Part shown: positions 17,549 to 26,948 of the stretch, piece by piece
Numbering within the stretch: position 1 is the first letter of the stretch
Layout: every line of letters starts with the position of its first letter
Assembly: GCA_003209915.1 (NCBI GenBank)
Contig: QCOF01000003.1
Span: 160,725 to 224,724 of the forward strand
Direction: 5' to 3'
Length of the DNA stretch: 64,000 nt
Source of the DNA: Pelagibacteraceae bacterium AG-430-E20
GTDB taxonomy: Bacteria; Pseudomonadota; Alphaproteobacteria; Pelagibacterales; Pelagibacteraceae
The notes under the pieces: model-generated
What the model was told of the DNA's origin: nothing
Database searches by the model: none
Seen by the model: the letters and a program-made list of their open reading frames with translations, nothing else
Made by a program: the position numbers and the translations under genes

Positions 17549-17983
17549 CTAGATTGGTTTAAAAATTACAACAAGTATAATCAAAATCAGCAATATTGTA
17601 GGTATTTCATTTATATAACGATAAAACTTATGTGAATGTCGGTTATTATCAGCTTTAAATTGGCTAAGTAATTTGCCAAGATAAAAGTGATAAAGAGTAA
17701 GAACTACTACAAATAAAAGTTTTAACAACATCCAAGTTTGACCGAGCTGTTGAAACCCGATGCTATGAATAAGTAGGAGTCCAAACAACCAGGATAGTGT
17801 CATTGCAGGCGTCATTATGTAAAAATATAGTTTCTTCTCCATCACTTTAAAAATTTCTGAAACTTTTTCGTCAGAATTATTTTCTGTGTGATAAACGAAA
17901 ATTCTTGGAAGGTACAATAGACCAGCCATCCACGAGATAACTGCAATCAAGTGCAGAGATTTAAACAGTAGATAAGAATTCAT
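17549..17983 (-). CDS. hemJ: Protoporphyrinogen oxidase HemJ
   Basis: Membrane enzyme for the penultimate heme step, oxidising protoporphyrinogen IX to protoporphyrin IX. The 144-residue protein has four hydrophobic segments. The family signature FKSLHLIAVISWMAGLLYLPR includes His11, the conserved heme/histidine position. It lies three bases after hemH in the hemE-hemH-hemJ series, so three late heme enzymes are co-located. The neighbouring ferrochelatase strongly supports the assignment. Confidence 0.9.
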   Translation of the reverse strand: MNSYLLFKSLHLIAVISWMAGLLYLPRIFVYHTENNSDEKVSEIFKVMEKKLYFYIMTPAMTLSWLFGLLLIHSIGFQQLGQTWMLLKLLFVVVLTLYHFYLGKLLSQFKADNNRHSHKFYRYINEIPTILLILIILVVIFKPI

Positions 17984-17986
17984 CTT

Positions 17987-18985
17987 TTAAAGATTTTTTT
18001 CAATTAAAGATTTCAATAAGGTTATATGATCATCGTTATCATTTAAACATGGGATCATATCAAAGTTTTCACCCCCAGAATTTAAAAAACTTTCTTTACC
18101 TTGAATTAAAATTTCCTCTAAAGTTTCTACACAGTCAGACGCAAAACCAGGGCAAATTGTAAGGATATTTTTTTTTCCTTCTTTTGGTAGACTTTCTAAA
18201 GTTTTATCTGTGTAAGGCTGCAACCACTCTTGTGGTCCAAATCTGGATTGGAAGGTTGTTTTGATTTCTATAGAATTAAATTTTTCAGAAATTAGTCTTG
18301 TCGTTTTGTGACAGTAACAGTGATAGGGGTCACCTTTATCAAAATATTTTTTGGGTATGCCGTGATATGAGGCAATTATTACATCTGGTTTCCAATTTAT
18401 TTCATTTATTTTTTTATTAATAGATTTAACCAAAGCATCTATATAGAGCGAGTCAGACTCATAATGTGGAATAATTTTTAATGAAGGTTGCCATCTCATT
18501 TTCATTAAAGTTCTATAAACTTCATCACATACTGTTGCAGTTGTTGCTGCTGCATATTGTGGATAAAGTGGAAGTATAACTAAATTTTCACAACCTTGTT
18601 GCTGAAGTTTATAAATTTTACTTTTGATACTTGGATTTCCATATCTCATAGCAAAATCTATTAATAAATTCTCTTTTGATATTAAGCTGGAGATTTTTTC
18701 ACTTTGCTTTTGAGTATAATATAAAAGTGGAGACATGTTTTCATCTTTCATCCAAATTTCCTTATAAGCTTTTGCTGTCTTGGATGGCCTGAAAGTCAAA
18801 ATAAATACGTTTAAAATGAACTGCCAAATTATGGGATTTACTTCGATAACTCTTTTGTCCGACAAAAACTCCTTTAAATATTTTCTAATATCAAGCCAAT
18901 CTGTTGAGTCTGGAGTGCCTAAATTAACTATAAGAACACCTGTTTTTCCAAATTTAATAGGAGGGTGACTATTATCAAGTTCCAT
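17987..18985 (-). CDS. hemH: Ferrochelatase
   Basis: Inserts ferrous iron into protoporphyrin IX to make protoheme. The 332-residue protein has the family N terminus GVLIVNLGTPDS, LPLYPQYAAATT, the catalytic histidine region IIASYHGIP and the C-terminal CPGFASDCVETLEEI. It begins directly at the end of hemE, with no spacer between hemE stop and hemH start, so expression is likely coupled. Confidence 0.97.
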   Translation of the reverse strand: MELDNSHPPIKFGKTGVLIVNLGTPDSTDWLDIRKYLKEFLSDKRVIEVNPIIWQFILNVFILTFRPSKTAKAYKEIWMKDENMSPLLYYTQKQSEKISSLISKENLLIDFAMRYGNPSIKSKIYKLQQQGCENLVILPLYPQYAAATTATVCDEVYRTLMKMRWQPSLKIIPHYESDSLYIDALVKSINKKINEINWKPDVIIASYHGIPKKYFDKGDPYHCYCHKTTRLISEKFNSIEIKTTFQSRFGPQEWLQPYTDKTLESLPKEGKKNILTICPGFASDCVETLEEILIQGKESFLNSGGENFDMIPCLNDNDDHITLLKSLIEKNL

Positions 18986-19987
18986 TTAATAATCTTTTAC
19001 TGTCTTTATTAAAAATTCAACCATATCTGGATTAGTCTCTGGTAGTATCCCGTGACCAAGATTAAAGATATACGGATGATCTTTGAATATATCTAGATAC
19101 TTTAGAGTCTCTTTTTTTAAATTTTCTTTATCTGTTAACAAAATTTTTGGATCTAAACCGCCCTGTACCGGAATTTTAATATTTTTGCTAATCATCAAGG
19201 GATCAACATTATAATCAATATTTATTGCATCAGGTTTAACTATCTCTGCAAACTCTTTATAATTTCTAATTTCCCTTGGGAAACATATGACGGGTACATT
19301 TAGTGATTTTACGTAATCAACTAGGTTTAAAGTTGGTGTATAAATATAATTTGGATAATCTCTTTCCTCCAACAATCCAGCCCAACTATCAAAGATTTGT
19401 ATAACATCGGCACCATTTTCAATTTGATTTTTGATATGAATTTTAAGAAATTTTTCGATTAACAATAAGATTCTGTTTATTAAAAAGTCATCTTCAAAAA
19501 AATCTTTCTTAACATTTTTTTTGGGGGATTGTTGATTAATCATATAAACCAGGAGTGTCCAGGGTGCTCCAACAAAACCAATTGTATTTTTATTTTTAGA
19601 GGTCATTTCTAAACTTACAGATTCGATAGCTTTGTAAACTGGATAAATTTTTTCAACAAAATCTATTTCATCTATTTTAGACATTGTGCCTATATCTAAA
19701 TCACCAAGAACTGGCCCAAAGTTTTTTTTAAAATCAACTTTTTGATTTAATCCATATGGTATCATCAAAATATCTGAAAATATTATTGCAGCATCAAGAT
19801 CAAATCTTTTAATAGGTTGGAGTGTTATTTCTGAAGATAATTTGTGATTTAGACACAACTCGATAAAATTTGGATTTTTTTTTCTTATCTCTTTAAATTC
19901 TGGCAGATATCTTCCAGCTTGTCTCATTATCCAGACAGGATTAATAGTTGTTTTTTTATTTATTATTACTTCATGTAATGGTGTCAT
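18986..19987 (-). CDS. hemE: Uroporphyrinogen decarboxylase
   Basis: Removes four carboxyl groups from uroporphyrinogen III to give coproporphyrinogen III. The signature MRQAGRYLPE is at residues 21-30, and QIFDSWAGLL and FNLGHGILPETNPDMV are further family blocks. Length is 333 residues. It is the last leftward gene before the 272-base gap facing ppsR. In Caulobacter and Rickettsia, hemE borders the chromosomal origin. Confidence 0.98.
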   Translation of the reverse strand: MTPLHEVIINKKTTINPVWIMRQAGRYLPEFKEIRKKNPNFIELCLNHKLSSEITLQPIKRFDLDAAIIFSDILMIPYGLNQKVDFKKNFGPVLGDLDIGTMSKIDEIDFVEKIYPVYKAIESVSLEMTSKNKNTIGFVGAPWTLLVYMINQQSPKKNVKKDFFEDDFLINRILLLIEKFLKIHIKNQIENGADVIQIFDSWAGLLEERDYPNYIYTPTLNLVDYVKSLNVPVICFPREIRNYKEFAEIVKPDAINIDYNVDPLMISKNIKIPVQGGLDPKILLTDKENLKKETLKYLDIFKDHPYIFNLGHGILPETNPDMVEFLIKTVKDY

Positions 19988-20259
19988 ATTTAAATTATAT
20001 ATATAATTATAGTATTAGTATTATGTCTTGTGGATTATGATGATTGTTTATTTTAAACATTATATTAACGTTTTAACCACATCTATAATCAAATTAAACT
20101 TACAAAAATCAACAGTTTTTGATCTTTATTAACATTTATGTATAGTTAGACTGAATTTATTATTAATGTTAATAAAATCCTTATTTTACAAGAGAAAACG
20201 AACAAAAATTAAATTGAGTAATTTTATTAAAATAATACAAATTTATTAACAATTTATAC
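19988..20259. other. Probable chromosomal origin of replication (oriC)
   Basis: A 272-base, very AT-rich gap between divergent hemE and ppsR, the same pair that flanks the mapped Caulobacter origin. Two DnaA-box-like 9-mers each differ by one base from TTATCCACA: TAATCCACA on the minus strand at 20029-20037 and TTAACCACA at 20073-20081. A sequence close to an IHF site (AATCAA, four bases, TTT) begins at 20107. GATCTTTATTAAC at 20121 recalls AT-rich unwinding 13-mers. Genes on both sides point away. The call rests mainly on gene order. Confidence 0.75.
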
Positions 20260-21087
20260 ATGGTCAATACATATCAAATATATTTAATTTCGGATTCAAC
20301 TGGCGAGACTTTAGAGAGAATATTTTTAGCCTTGAAGGCACAGTTTAAAAATATTGAATATAAAATTCACTCTTATTCTTTCACAAGAACAGAAAATCAA
20401 ATTTTAAAAATTTTAGAGGACGCACAAACAAACAACAACTCTATAATTTTATATACAATTGTTGATAATAATCTTGCAAAGTATTTAGCAAACACTAGCG
20501 GCGATAAAAAAATTCCTTGTTTTGGTGTTTTGGGAAATCTTATTTTAAATTTCTCGAAAATTCTAAACCAAAAAGCTTCTCATGAACCAAGTGGGCAACA
20601 TATTTTAAACGAAGAGTATTATGACAGAATAGAAGCTATTCAATTTACCATGAATCATGATGACGGCAATTTATTAAACGATATTGATAAATCAGATATA
20701 ATTTTAGTGGGGGTTAGTAGAACAAGCAAAACTCCAACTTCTATTTATCTTGCAAATAAAGGCTTTAGAACTTCAAATATACCGTTAGTAAATGAAAATT
20801 CATTACCAGAGAAATTAAAAAAAGATCCTCATTTTACTTGTGTTGTTGGTTTAAGCACTGAAGCCGAAAGATTAGCTGATTTAAGAAAAAACAGAATGAA
20901 TTCTCTAAAAGAGAAAGAGAACACAGAATACACTAATTTAGATAATATTAAGGACGAGGTTTTAAAGGCAAAAAAAACTTTTCAAAAATACAAGTGGCCT
21001 GTAATTGATGTTACAAGAAAATCGGTAGAAGAAACAGCTGCATCTATTATTAAAATACACGAAATATATTCTAACAATGCCAAATAA
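20260..21087 (+). CDS. ppsR: Pyruvate,phosphate dikinase / PEP synthetase regulatory protein (DUF299)
   Basis: Bifunctional kinase/pyrophosphorylase that switches PPDK or PEP synthetase on and off by reversible threonine phosphorylation. The family start YLISDSTGETLERI is at residues 8-21 and the P-loop-like GVSRTSKTPTS begins at 151. Length is 275 residues. It is the first gene rightward of the inferred origin, as in Caulobacter. The target dikinase gene is not in this window. Its end overlaps maf by 11 bases. Confidence 0.93.
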   Translation: MVNTYQIYLISDSTGETLERIFLALKAQFKNIEYKIHSYSFTRTENQILKILEDAQTNNNSIILYTIVDNNLAKYLANTSGDKKIPCFGVLGNLILNFSKILNQKASHEPSGQHILNEEYYDRIEAIQFTMNHDDGNLLNDIDKSDIILVGVSRTSKTPTSIYLANKGFRTSNIPLVNENSLPEKLKKDPHFTCVVGLSTEAERLADLRKNRMNSLKEKENTEYTNLDNIKDEVLKAKKTFQKYKWPVIDVTRKSVEETAASIIKIHEIYSNNAK

Positions 21088-21664
21088 CATAATTTTAGCG
21101 TCTAAGAGCAAAGTTAGAAAAGATATTTTAGAAAAAAACAATATAACTTGTGAGGTTAAGCCCTCAAACGTAGATGAGGACATGGTTAAAGAAAGCTTGT
21201 TAAATGAAAAAGCTTCACCTGAAATTATTTCAAAGAATCTAGCTGAACTAAAAGCCAATAAAGTTAGTTCAAACAATCATGAAAAAATCGTGTTAGGAGC
21301 AGACAGCGTTATTGATTTAGATGGAGAATTAATTTCAAAGCCACAGCATAGAAAAGAAGCACTATTAATATTAAAAAAACTTAATGGTAAAGAACATCAT
21401 TTAATTAGTTCTGTTTGTATATCTAAAAATGGATCAATGATTTGGAATTATACAGATAAAGCAAAACTTAGAATGAAAGATTTTAGTGAAAAAGAACTGG
21501 AAGACTATCTTGCAAAAATTTCTGACAGTGCACTATTTGCATACAATGTTTATCAAATAGAAGGTGAAGGAAGGAAATTGTTTTCAGAGATAACAGGAGA
21601 CGAAAATACTATAATGGGTCTCCCCATTCAGCAAATAAAAGAATACTTAAAACAAATTAAATGA
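21077..21664 (+). CDS. maf: Maf family nucleotide pyrophosphatase
   Basis: House-cleaning pyrophosphatase that hydrolyses non-canonical or excess nucleoside triphosphates. The 195-residue protein begins NIILASKSKVRKDIL, close to the family LASxSPRR start, although the usual proline-arginine pair is altered to Lys-Val-Arg. VLGADSVIDLDG holds the catalytic aspartate, and YQIEGEGRKLFSEITGD is the C-terminal signature. It is part of the overlapping series ppsR-maf-aroE-coaE-dnaQ. Confidence 0.92.
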   Translation: MPNNIILASKSKVRKDILEKNNITCEVKPSNVDEDMVKESLLNEKASPEIISKNLAELKANKVSSNNHEKIVLGADSVIDLDGELISKPQHRKEALLILKKLNGKEHHLISSVCISKNGSMIWNYTDKAKLRMKDFSEKELEDYLAKISDSALFAYNVYQIEGEGRKLFSEITGDENTIMGLPIQQIKEYLKQIK

Positions 21665-22455
21665 AAAAATACTTAGTAATAGGGAATCCGATAAATCACT
21701 CTTTGTCTCCTGAATTGCACAATCATTGGATTAAACAAAATGGTCTTGATGCAATTTATGAAAAAAGAAAATTAAATAATAACGATTTAGAAAATTTAAT
21801 TTTAGATATCAAAAAGGGAAAAATAAAAGGTGTAAATGTTACAGTACCTTTTAAAAATACTATAATACCTTTTTTAGATGATTTGAGTACTGAAGCTAAA
21901 AAAACACACTCAGTTAACACAATTCATTTAAAAAACAAAAAAGTAGTTGGACACAACACTGACATTACCGGTTTTGAAACTGCAATTCAAAATATAAACT
22001 TTGACTTTAAAAAAAAAAAAATTTTTATTTTAGGGGCAGGCGGAGTTGTCCCATCGATTATTTATGCTTCAGTAAAAATGGGGTCATCTGAAATTATGAT
22101 AAGTAACAGAACCGAAAGAAAGGCAATAGAGATTAAAAATATTTTTAACAACATTAAATTAGTTAAATGGGGAGAAATACCGGGTTTTGATGTTGTAATA
22201 AATGCGACAAGCTTAGGATTAAATCAGGATGATAAGATAAATTTAGATTTTACCAAGGTGGGTAAAAATAAATTATTTTATGATGTAATTTACAATCCCA
22301 GCGAAACAAATTTTTTGAACTTAGGAAAAAAATTGGGCAACAAATGTGAAAATGGCAAATTAATGTTTATTTATCAAGCATTTTCATCATTTAAGTTGTG
22401 GCATGGTATAGAGCCCTTGATAAATGAAGAGACAATCAAGATTTTAGATCGATGA
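21661..22455 (+). CDS. aroE: Shikimate dehydrogenase
   Basis: NADP-dependent reduction of 3-dehydroshikimate in aromatic amino acid synthesis. The N-terminal motif GNPINHSLSPELHN binds shikimate. NVTVPFK holds the catalytic lysine and HNTDITGF the aspartate. The NADP site GAGGVVPSII follows, with SNRTERKA as the 2'-phosphate pocket. Length is 264 residues. ATGA overlaps the maf stop at its start, and coaE starts four bases before its end. Confidence 0.96.
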   Translation: MKKYLVIGNPINHSLSPELHNHWIKQNGLDAIYEKRKLNNNDLENLILDIKKGKIKGVNVTVPFKNTIIPFLDDLSTEAKKTHSVNTIHLKNKKVVGHNTDITGFETAIQNINFDFKKKKIFILGAGGVVPSIIYASVKMGSSEIMISNRTERKAIEIKNIFNNIKLVKWGEIPGFDVVINATSLGLNQDDKINLDFTKVGKNKLFYDVIYNPSETNFLNLGKKLGNKCENGKLMFIYQAFSSFKLWHGIEPLINEETIKILDR

Positions 22456-23045
22456 TAAGAATTGGGATTTTAGGTGATATCGGATCAGGCAAAAGTTTTG
22501 TTGCTAAAAATTTTGGGTACCCAGTTTTTAACGCTGATTATGAAGTTTCAAAATTGTATGAGAAAAATAAAAATGTTTACCAAAAATTTAAAAAAATATT
22601 ACCAGAATACATATATGAATTTCCAATAGATAAAATACAACTTTCTAAAGCAATTCTTGCAAATAATTCAAATTTAAAAAAAATAATTAAGATAGTACAC
22701 AAAGAAATAAGGAATAAATTGCAATCTTTTTTAATTAAAAATAAAAGAAAAAGATTTGTTATTTTAGATATACCTTTGCTTTTGGAAAATAAAATAAACA
22801 AAAAAAAAGATATTTTGGTCTATGTTGAGTCTGACAAAATTGATATATTAAGAAATTTAAAGAAGAGAAAAAATTTTAACGTCAAAATATTAAACAAATT
22901 TAAAAAAATTCAACTTCCACTTGCTTATAAAAAAAGAAATTCTAGATTTATAATTAAAAATAAATTTACTAAAAAATCTGTTAAAGATGGAGTAAAAAAA
23001 ATTTTAAAAACTATTAAAGATGAAAGAAGTAGTTCTCGATACTGA
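22452..23045 (+). CDS. coaE: Dephospho-CoA kinase
   Basis: Last step of coenzyme A synthesis, phosphorylating the ribose 3'-hydroxyl. The P-loop GDIGSGKS is at residues 8-15. NADYEVSKLY and FVILDIPLLLENK match the family. The 197-residue length is normal. The C-terminal third is exceptionally lysine-rich. It starts in an ATGA overlap with aroE and overlaps dnaQ by 26 bases, one of the longer same-strand overlaps here. Confidence 0.93.
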   Translation: MIRIGILGDIGSGKSFVAKNFGYPVFNADYEVSKLYEKNKNVYQKFKKILPEYIYEFPIDKIQLSKAILANNSNLKKIIKIVHKEIRNKLQSFLIKNKRKRFVILDIPLLLENKINKKKDILVYVESDKIDILRNLKKRKNFNVKILNKFKKIQLPLAYKKRNSRFIIKNKFTKKSVKDGVKKILKTIKDERSSSRY

Positions 23046-23682
23046 AACAACTGGCCTATCAGTCAAAGATGGACACAGAATTGTTGAGATTGGATGTGTA
23101 GAATTAGAAAATTTAATCCCAACAAAAAACAAATTTCATTGTTATTTAAACCCTGAAAGAAAAGTTTCTGAAAAAGCACTAGCAGTTCATGGATATAATG
23201 ATCAATTTCTGTCTAAACAAAAAAAATTTAATGAGGTTGGAGAAGAATTTTTAAAATTTATAAAAGACAAAAAACTTATAATACACAACGCTGAATTTGA
23301 CCTTACTCACTTAAACAATGAACTAAGTCTATTTGGCAAGAAAAATATTGATAACGAAATTGTAGATACACTTATTTTGGCAAGGGACAAGTTCCCAGGT
23401 GCACCAGTAAGTTTGGATGCTCTTTGTAAACGTTTCAGGATTGATAATTCTAAAAGAACTCAGCACACAGCTCTAATAGACTGTGATTTATTAGCAAAAG
23501 TTTACATAAATCTTATTGACCAAAAAGAGCCAACATTAAATTTTAAAAATACCAGCCAGGAAAAAAATCCCGATAGTAATTTAAATGTTGAGTATTATAA
23601 AAAGATTGTGAAACCCTCCCCAGAAGAAATTAAAAATCACAAAGAATATTTAAAACAACATTTAAAAAAGAATTATTTTTAA
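23020..23682 (+). CDS. dnaQ: DNA polymerase III epsilon subunit (3'-5' proofreading exonuclease)
   Basis: DEDDh exonuclease that proofreads the replicase. All catalytic residues are visible: Asp7 and Glu9 in LDTETTGL, Asp94 in NAEFDLTHL, and His149 and Asp154 in QHTALIDCDLLAKVY. The 220-residue length leaves a C-terminal tail for binding the alpha subunit. It closes the rightward origin-proximal operon and shares a TTAA with the convergent secB as both stop codons. Confidence 0.95.
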   Translation: MKEVVLDTETTGLSVKDGHRIVEIGCVELENLIPTKNKFHCYLNPERKVSEKALAVHGYNDQFLSKQKKFNEVGEEFLKFIKDKKLIIHNAEFDLTHLNNELSLFGKKNIDNEIVDTLILARDKFPGAPVSLDALCKRFRIDNSKRTQHTALIDCDLLAKVYINLIDQKEPTLNFKNTSQEKNPDSNLNVEYYKKIVKPSPEEIKNHKEYLKQHLKKNYF

Positions 23683-24107
23683 TTAAATCTCTGTTTATAT
23701 AAAGCTTCAAAATCGACCTTTTTTTCAAATTTTATCCCTGGATATCCAGAATTATGCAAAAGATCCAACAATGCTTTTTCTAAGGCAGGATAAATTTTTA
23801 TTTGAACATCGCAAAGTATAATTTTTTCTAATTCTTTTTTCTCTTTAACCTCTTCATTAACTTTGATTACAGTTGAATACATTATTTCAAAATGAGATTT
23901 TTTTTTACTCTGTTCCTTATCTTCAAACTTGAACGATGTATTAATCTCAATCATTTTATTTTTTAAAGGTTTTGAATTAATATCAATACCTAGTTGATAT
24001 TTTGCAATTCGATCTCTTACAAACAAATATGTCTCCACATCAGGAGTTTCACTTGACAGGTCTTTAATAAATTTTCCTAATATTTTAAATTTTTCTGTCA
24101 TTATCAT
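23679..24107 (-). CDS. secB: Protein-export chaperone SecB
   Basis: Tetrameric cytoplasmic chaperone that keeps exported proteins unfolded and hands them to SecA. The 142-residue protein has the family start FKILGKFIKDLSSETPDVETYL and the later conserved ILCDVQIKIYPALEKALLDLLHNSGYPGI. Its start overlaps fxsA by 23 bases; a second in-frame ATG two codons downstream is also possible. The large porins and other exported proteins here would be typical clients. Confidence 0.9.
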   Translation of the reverse strand: MIMTEKFKILGKFIKDLSSETPDVETYLFVRDRIAKYQLGIDINSKPLKNKMIEINTSFKFEDKEQSKKKSHFEIMYSTVIKVNEEVKEKKELEKIILCDVQIKIYPALEKALLDLLHNSGYPGIKFEKKVDFEALYKQRFN

Positions 24108-24510
24108 CTTCTATATCTTCAAAATCTCCCTCTATAAAATTATTTTTTTTCTTTTGTTTTGAGGCAAATTTTTTAGAAAATTTATTAAAAATTAATTTTC
24201 TACTTAAAGGAAATATTAACAGGAAACCTAAAATGTCAGTTGCAAATCCAGGTATTATTAAGAGCAAAGCTGCAAATGCGATAGCTGCGCCTGAAATTAC
24301 TTCGTATGCAGGTGTTTCATTTTTACTTAATTGAGCAAATCCAGATTTTAATGTATTTAACCCTTCATACTTTGCGTAATACACGCCTATGATTGCAGTA
24401 GTAAAAATGAGAAAAATGGTTGTAATCGCTCCGACCTGTGAACCAATTTTTATCAAAAGATAGATTTCGATGACTGGTACTAGGATTATTGTTAATAATA
24501 TTGGGTTCAT
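24085..24510 (-). CDS. fxsA: FxsA family membrane protein
   Basis: A small inner-membrane protein of 141 residues. Two N-terminal hydrophobic helices (LLTIILVPVIEIYLLI and ITTIFLIFTTAIIGVYYA) and a later pair around AIAFAALLLIIPGFATDILGFLLIFP match the FxsA family (relatives of E. coli FxsA, which affects phage F exclusion when overproduced). The charged C-terminal tail is cytoplasmic. The cellular role is unclear. It is divergent from the Tim44-like gene across 58 bases, an arrangement also seen near the Caulobacter origin. Confidence 0.87.
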   Translation of the reverse strand: MNPILLTIILVPVIEIYLLIKIGSQVGAITTIFLIFTTAIIGVYYAKYEGLNTLKSGFAQLSKNETPAYEVISGAAIAFAALLLIIPGFATDILGFLLIFPLSRKLIFNKFSKKFASKQKKKNNFIEGDFEDIEDDNDRKI

Positions 24511-24568
24511 TTGTCCTTAATCTAAATTGCTGGTTGAAATTAATCAATAGAGTAATTACTATCATCAG

Positions 24569-25165
24569 ATGAATTATAGTTTCGAGTACATCGACATCAT
24601 TCTGCTAGCAATGATAGCGGGATTTATTTTTCTAAGACTAAGAGGAATTCTTGGTAAAAGAACAGGTTTTGACGGAAAAACTCCAGCCCAATTTAAAGAG
24701 GTGCTAAAAAATATTAATGTTGATCAACCAAGAAAATCAAATGAAATTTTCGACACTGCTGCTCAAGAAGAATTTTTAAAAGGTGCTAAAATTGCATATG
24801 AAACAATAATTACTGACTTTAGTGATAACGATAATAAAATTACAACAAGTAGATCTTTGTTAAATGGACAGATATATTCCCAATTTAATGACGCCCTTAA
24901 GGAAAGAAGTTCAAGAGGTCATTTTGCTGAGATTACTTTTATAGGTATTAACTCAGCAGAAATCAAAGAACATAAAAAAATTGGTAACATTTTAAATGTT
25001 ACAGTTGATTTTATTGCTGAAGTAATAACTTGTATTAGAGATAAAGAAAAAAAAATTGTTTCTGGAGACCCAGAAAAAATAAAAAAAATTTATGATACCT
25101 GGGTGTTTTCAAGGGATACAACTTCTGTAAATCCTAACTGGCAGCTGGTAAATACTTTAACCTAA
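24569..25165 (+). CDS. Tim44/TimA domain membrane protein
   Basis: A 198-residue protein with one N-terminal membrane helix (IDIILLAMIAGFIFLRLRGILG), then a soluble Tim44-like domain from about residue 60 with FLKGAKIAYETIITDFSDND and VSFDFIAEVI-like strands ending in WVFSRDTTSVNPNWQLV. Bacterial TimA relates to mitochondrial Tim44, but its own role, probably in envelope protein handling, is not settled. The position beside secB and fxsA is conserved in alphaproteobacteria and supports the call. Confidence 0.88.
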   Translation: MNYSFEYIDIILLAMIAGFIFLRLRGILGKRTGFDGKTPAQFKEVLKNINVDQPRKSNEIFDTAAQEEFLKGAKIAYETIITDFSDNDNKITTSRSLLNGQIYSQFNDALKERSSRGHFAEITFIGINSAEIKEHKKIGNILNVTVDFIAEVITCIRDKEKKIVSGDPEKIKKIYDTWVFSRDTTSVNPNWQLVNTLT

Positions 25166-25588
25166 TTGAGTAACGATATTTCAGAAAAAGATAAAAAAGA
25201 CTGGGAAAACTTTATTTCTAGTGATGAACAACTCCCAAACAAAGATTTAAAGTTATCAAAGGAAAAACTTTTTAAAGTAAAATCAATTGATCTTCATGGG
25301 TATACGCTTGAGGAAGCGAACAAAACTATCGAAGAATTTATATATCAATCTTTTAGTGAAAAAATAAATAAGTTGATTGTGGTTACTGGTAAAGGACTTC
25401 ATTCACAAAACGAAAAGGATCCTTATGTGTCTAAAAATTTAAGCATATTGAAATATTCAGTTCCCGAATTTATTGAAAGTAACAAGAGTTTAATGAGCAT
25501 TATCAATGAGATCAAAGATGCAAGTATTGAAGATGGTGGAAGTGGCGCTTTTTATATCTTTTTAAAAAAAAATAGATCTATAGAATAA
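25166..25588 (+). CDS. Smr domain protein
   Basis: A 140-residue protein with a small MutS-related (Smr) nuclease-like domain from about residue 35. Key motifs are [11 protein letters not shown] (the DLHG signature), VVTGKGLHS (the TGxG signature) and [12 protein letters not shown] at the end. The start is a TTG placed directly after the stop of the Tim44-like gene, which fits translational coupling. Smr domains bind or cut branched DNA or RNA; which applies to this stand-alone form is unknown. It overlaps the convergent hslU by 11 bases. Confidence 0.9.
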   Translation: MSNDISEKDKKDWENFISSDEQLPNKDLKLSKEKLFKVKSIDLHGYTLEEANKTIEEFIYQSFSEKINKLIVVTGKGLHSQNEKDPYVSKNLSILKYSVPEFIESNKSLMSIINEIKDASIEDGGSGAFYIFLKKNRSIE

Positions 25589-26948
25589 ATTTTGAAAGAT
25601 CAGTATCTTTAACTAAATTATCCAAGTTCTTATTAATATAATCCTTATTAATAACAATTTTTTCACCAGCACGATCAGTTGCAGTAAAACTTATCTCATC
25701 CAAAATTTTTTCAATTATTGTATGTAATCGTCTTGCGCCTATATTTTCTACAGTCGCATTTACTTCTGAAGCAATATTTGCAATTGTATCGATCCCATCA
25801 TCCGAAAACTCAAGATCAACATTCTCAGTCTTTAACAAGGCAACGTATTGCTTTATTAAACTAAAATCAGGCTCTCTTAAAATTCTTTTAAAATCTTCAC
25901 TAGTTAATGCTTCCAACTCAACTCTAATAGGCAGTCTTCCTTGAAGTTCAGGTAGAAGATCTGATGGCTTAGCTAATTGAAAAGCACCTGATGCAATAAA
26001 TAAAATATGGTCTGTTTTAATTGGACCGTGTTTGGTGTTTACTGTTGTTCCCTCAATCAAAGGCAATAAATCTCTTTGAACTCCTTCACGAGACACATCA
26101 CCACCGACCCTATCAGTTCTTGCTGAAATTTTGTCTATTTCATCTAAAAAGACAATACCGTTATTTTCAGTTGAAAGTTTTGCTGCTTTTACAATTTTAT
26201 CTTGTTCGATTAGTTTATCAGATTCATCATTGATTAAAATTTCATGAGACTCTTTTACACTCATTTTCTTTTTCTTTTCTTTGTTTCCCATTGATTTACC
26301 AATCATTTCACCAATATTGATCATTCCAACATTAGCACCTGGCATACCAGGAATTTCAAATGATGCTCCAGATCCACTATCACTAACAGAAATTTCTATT
26401 TCATTATCGTCCAAATCACCGTTTCTTAATCTTTTCCTAAAACTTTCTCTTGTTGCAAGGCTTGCTTTTTTACCTACTAATGCGTCTAAGACTTTTTCCT
26501 CTGCTGCTTTTTGAGCTTGAGCAAAAACTTCTTTTCGTTTTTTAACTTTCTCCATTGCGATAGCAATTTCAATTAAATCTCTTACTATTTGCTCTACATC
26601 TCTACCTACATAACCAACTTCAGTAAATCTAGTTGCCTCCACCTTGACAAAAGGTGCTTCAGCTAGTTTTGAAAGTCTTCTTGAAATTTCAGTTTTACCA
26701 ACACCTGTTGGTCCGATCATTAATATATTTTTTGGCAAAACTTCATTTTTCATTTCACCTTTAAGGGCTTGTCTTCGCCATCGATTTCTTAAAGCAACTG
26801 CTACAGCTTTTTTTGCTTTGTTTTGACCGACTACAAATCGATCCAATTCTGAAACTATTTCTCTTGGGGACAGGGAACTTACCAAAGAAGCTTGTTCTTT
26901 TTCTTTTTTATCCTTTGGAACGAGAGGTGTTACGTTTGAATTTTCCAT
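25578..26948 (-). CDS. hslU: ATP-dependent protease ATPase subunit HslU (ClpY)
   Basis: AAA+ unfoldase of the HslUV protease. Walker A GPTGVGKT is at residues 79-86. Walker B is in [11 protein letters not shown], followed by the sensor region [11 protein letters not shown] and the arginine-rich [16 protein letters not shown]. The pore motif region [16 protein letters not shown] is intact, and the C terminus ends in DLSKFIL, the tail that activates HslV. Length is 456 residues. It follows hslV with a one-base overlap. Confidence 0.97.
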   Translation of the reverse strand: MENSNVTPLVPKDKKEKEQASLVSSLSPREIVSELDRFVVGQNKAKKAVAVALRNRWRRQALKGEMKNEVLPKNILMIGPTGVGKTEISRRLSKLAEAPFVKVEATRFTEVGYVGRDVEQIVRDLIEIAIAMEKVKKRKEVFAQAQKAAEEKVLDALVGKKASLATRESFRKRLRNGDLDDNEIEISVSDSGSGASFEIPGMPGANVGMINIGEMIGKSMGNKEKKKKMSVKESHEILINDESDKLIEQDKIVKAAKLSTENNGIVFLDEIDKISARTDRVGGDVSREGVQRDLLPLIEGTTVNTKHGPIKTDHILFIASGAFQLAKPSDLLPELQGRLPIRVELEALTSEDFKRILREPDFSLIKQYVALLKTENVDLEFSDDGIDTIANIASEVNATVENIGARRLHTIIEKILDEISFTATDRAGEKIVINKDYINKNLDNLVKDTDLSKFIL

